Shown: piece by piece, positions 63,135 to 64,000 of the stretch
Numbering within the stretch: the first letter of the stretch is position 1
How the letters are laid out: the number at the start of each line of letters is the position of its first letter
Source of the DNA: Didymella arachidicola
Taxonomy: Eukaryota > Ascomycota > Dothideomycetes > Pleosporales > Didymellaceae
Reading direction: 5' to 3'
Assembly (NCBI GenBank): GCA_016630955.3
Contig: CM049990.2
Coordinates: 1,488,001-1,552,000 of the forward strand
Length of the DNA stretch: 64,000 nt
Made by a program: the position numbers and the translations under genes
The notes under the pieces: model-generated
The model's database searches: none
What the model was told of the DNA's origin: nothing
The model's input: the letters and a program-made list of their open reading frames with translations, nothing else

Positions 63135-64000
63135 ATGGTTCAGGTACGTACCCTTTTCGGACGCCTCTTCTATACAAATTACTATAAAAGGTATTTTGTT
63201 TACTGGTAAACACACGACTGACGTCACTAGCTCGATTACTCTGTCGAAAAGCCGCTCAATCGGGAGCCGGAACTCGACAAGCTTGTCTCAAGGTCCGTAG
63301 ATGGTCCTCCAGCTCGGTCAACGCCAACAAGATATGCCTCTGACATTCAATCTAGCTTCATAACAAAAGAAGGTGGTTATGACCGTAATCATGGGCCCAT
63401 CCCTCATCTCGATCCCACTACCCACCAAGTGTGCGTATACGGCTTGGTCAACAAAGAGCTCTCTTTACATGTCAAAGATCTGGAAGCACTCCCTCAACAC
63501 AGCGTGATATGCGCCTTACAATGCGCCGGTAATAGGCGCCACACCATGCGAACGAAACTCAAGGAAGTATCCGGTATTGACTGGTTCGATGGCGCCGTCA
63601 TGAACTGCAAGTGGACTGGACCACTACTGAAAGACGTCCTCGACAAAGCAGGCATCCGAGTCGAGCAAGACAAGTGGAAAGATGCACATGTCGCGTTCTC
63701 CTGTTTCCAGACGCCGACCCAGGACGATGAGTACTACGGTGCCAGCATACCGTTGTCACGGGCGATGGACCCCAAGAGCTCGATTATCATAGCACTTCAA
63801 ATGAACGACAAGCCTCTGCCTCCTAACCATGGCGCACCAGTCAGAGTTGTCACGCCAGGTATAGCTGGTGCAAGGAGCGTGAAGTGGCTGGACCGTATCA
63901 CAGTGCAAATGTGCGAGAGCAGCAGCTACTACCAGCAGCACGACTATAAGATCCTCCCACCGGAAGCAGACTGTAAGGAGAAGGCAGAAGAGTGGTGGGG
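63135..64000 (+). CDS. Sulfite oxidase family molybdoenzyme, truncated by window end
   Basis: Exon 1 is only 9 nt (63135-63143, MVQ). An 87-nt intron (GTACGT, CTGAC branch, CTAG) leads to exon 2 at 63231, open to the window end (about 256 codons). The family hallmark [10 protein letters not shown] contains Cys101, the molybdenum ligand; molybdopterin-contact motifs include [17 protein letters not shown] and [18 protein letters not shown]. The visible part covers the Mo-binding domain; the dimerisation domain lies beyond the window. No cytochrome b5 domain precedes it, so it resembles the plant/bacterial-type or fungal cytosolic form. It would oxidise sulfite or a related substrate; fungal members are not all confirmed sulfite oxidases. 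Confidence 0.87.

Overview
The window is nuclear DNA of a filamentous ascomycete (Pezizomycotina, most likely a Dothideomycete). The evidence is the gene set (an EF-hand NADPH oxidase, LCL2, a NACHT STAND protein, a CASTOR-like ACT protein, a Cut12-like spindle-pole protein), introns mostly 43-60 nt long with GTAAGT/GTATGT-type donors and CTRAY branch sites, and the transposon types (Fot1/pogo DNA elements and non-LTR retrotransposons with RNase H). The species assignment is inference. I saw no rRNA, tRNA or CRISPR array.

Layout. 0.2-3.1 kb: a three-exon NACHT STAND receptor on the minus strand. 5.1-6.6 kb: an AT-hook protein. 7.0-8.7 kb: a cytochrome P450 on the minus strand. 8.88-17.07 kb: a pogo-type DNA transposon, with 43-bp inverted ends and a TA target duplication, split by a complete 6.05-kb LINE inserted in its transposase codons. 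17.4-20.2 kb: a tail-to-tail pair of genes for an unrecognised secreted protein family; the minus copy is intact and the plus copy is broken in its 5' half. 21.1-24.6 kb: a CTK1/CDK12-like CTD kinase, divergent from GTP cyclohydrolase I (26.5-27.5 kb). Then a dienelactone hydrolase-like protein (28.3-29.2 kb) and a Cut12-like coiled-coil protein (29.9-32.4 kb). 33.98-39.98 kb: a second, unrelated intact LINE of exactly 6.0 kb with a 15-bp target duplication. 41.4-52 kb is gene-dense core sequence: a CASTOR-like ACT protein, a monocarboxylate-type MFS transporter, LCL2 divergent from NOP10, a small membrane protein, a proline-rich protein and a large acidic protein rich in DPW/DPF motifs. 52.6-53.5 kb: an open frame interrupted by three stops. 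54.2-55.3 kb: an alpha/beta hydrolase. 56.2-58.3 kb: NoxC-type NADPH oxidase. 58.4-61.25 kb: two adjacent Fot1-like elements, one with an intact transposase and one internally deleted and stop-ridden. 61.6-62.5 kb: a membrane protein with a PPxY motif. From 63.1 kb: a sulfite-oxidase-family gene running off the window end.

The window mixes a conserved core (kinase, GCH1, NOP10, LCL2, Cut12-like) with accessory blocks: an immune-type receptor, a P450, a duplicated secreted protein and transposons. The least described items are the secreted protein pair and the two structurally complete LINEs. The LINEs have stop/start-overlapping ORFs, short-tandem-repeat 3' ends in place of poly(A), and preserved target duplications, which suggests recent mobility.
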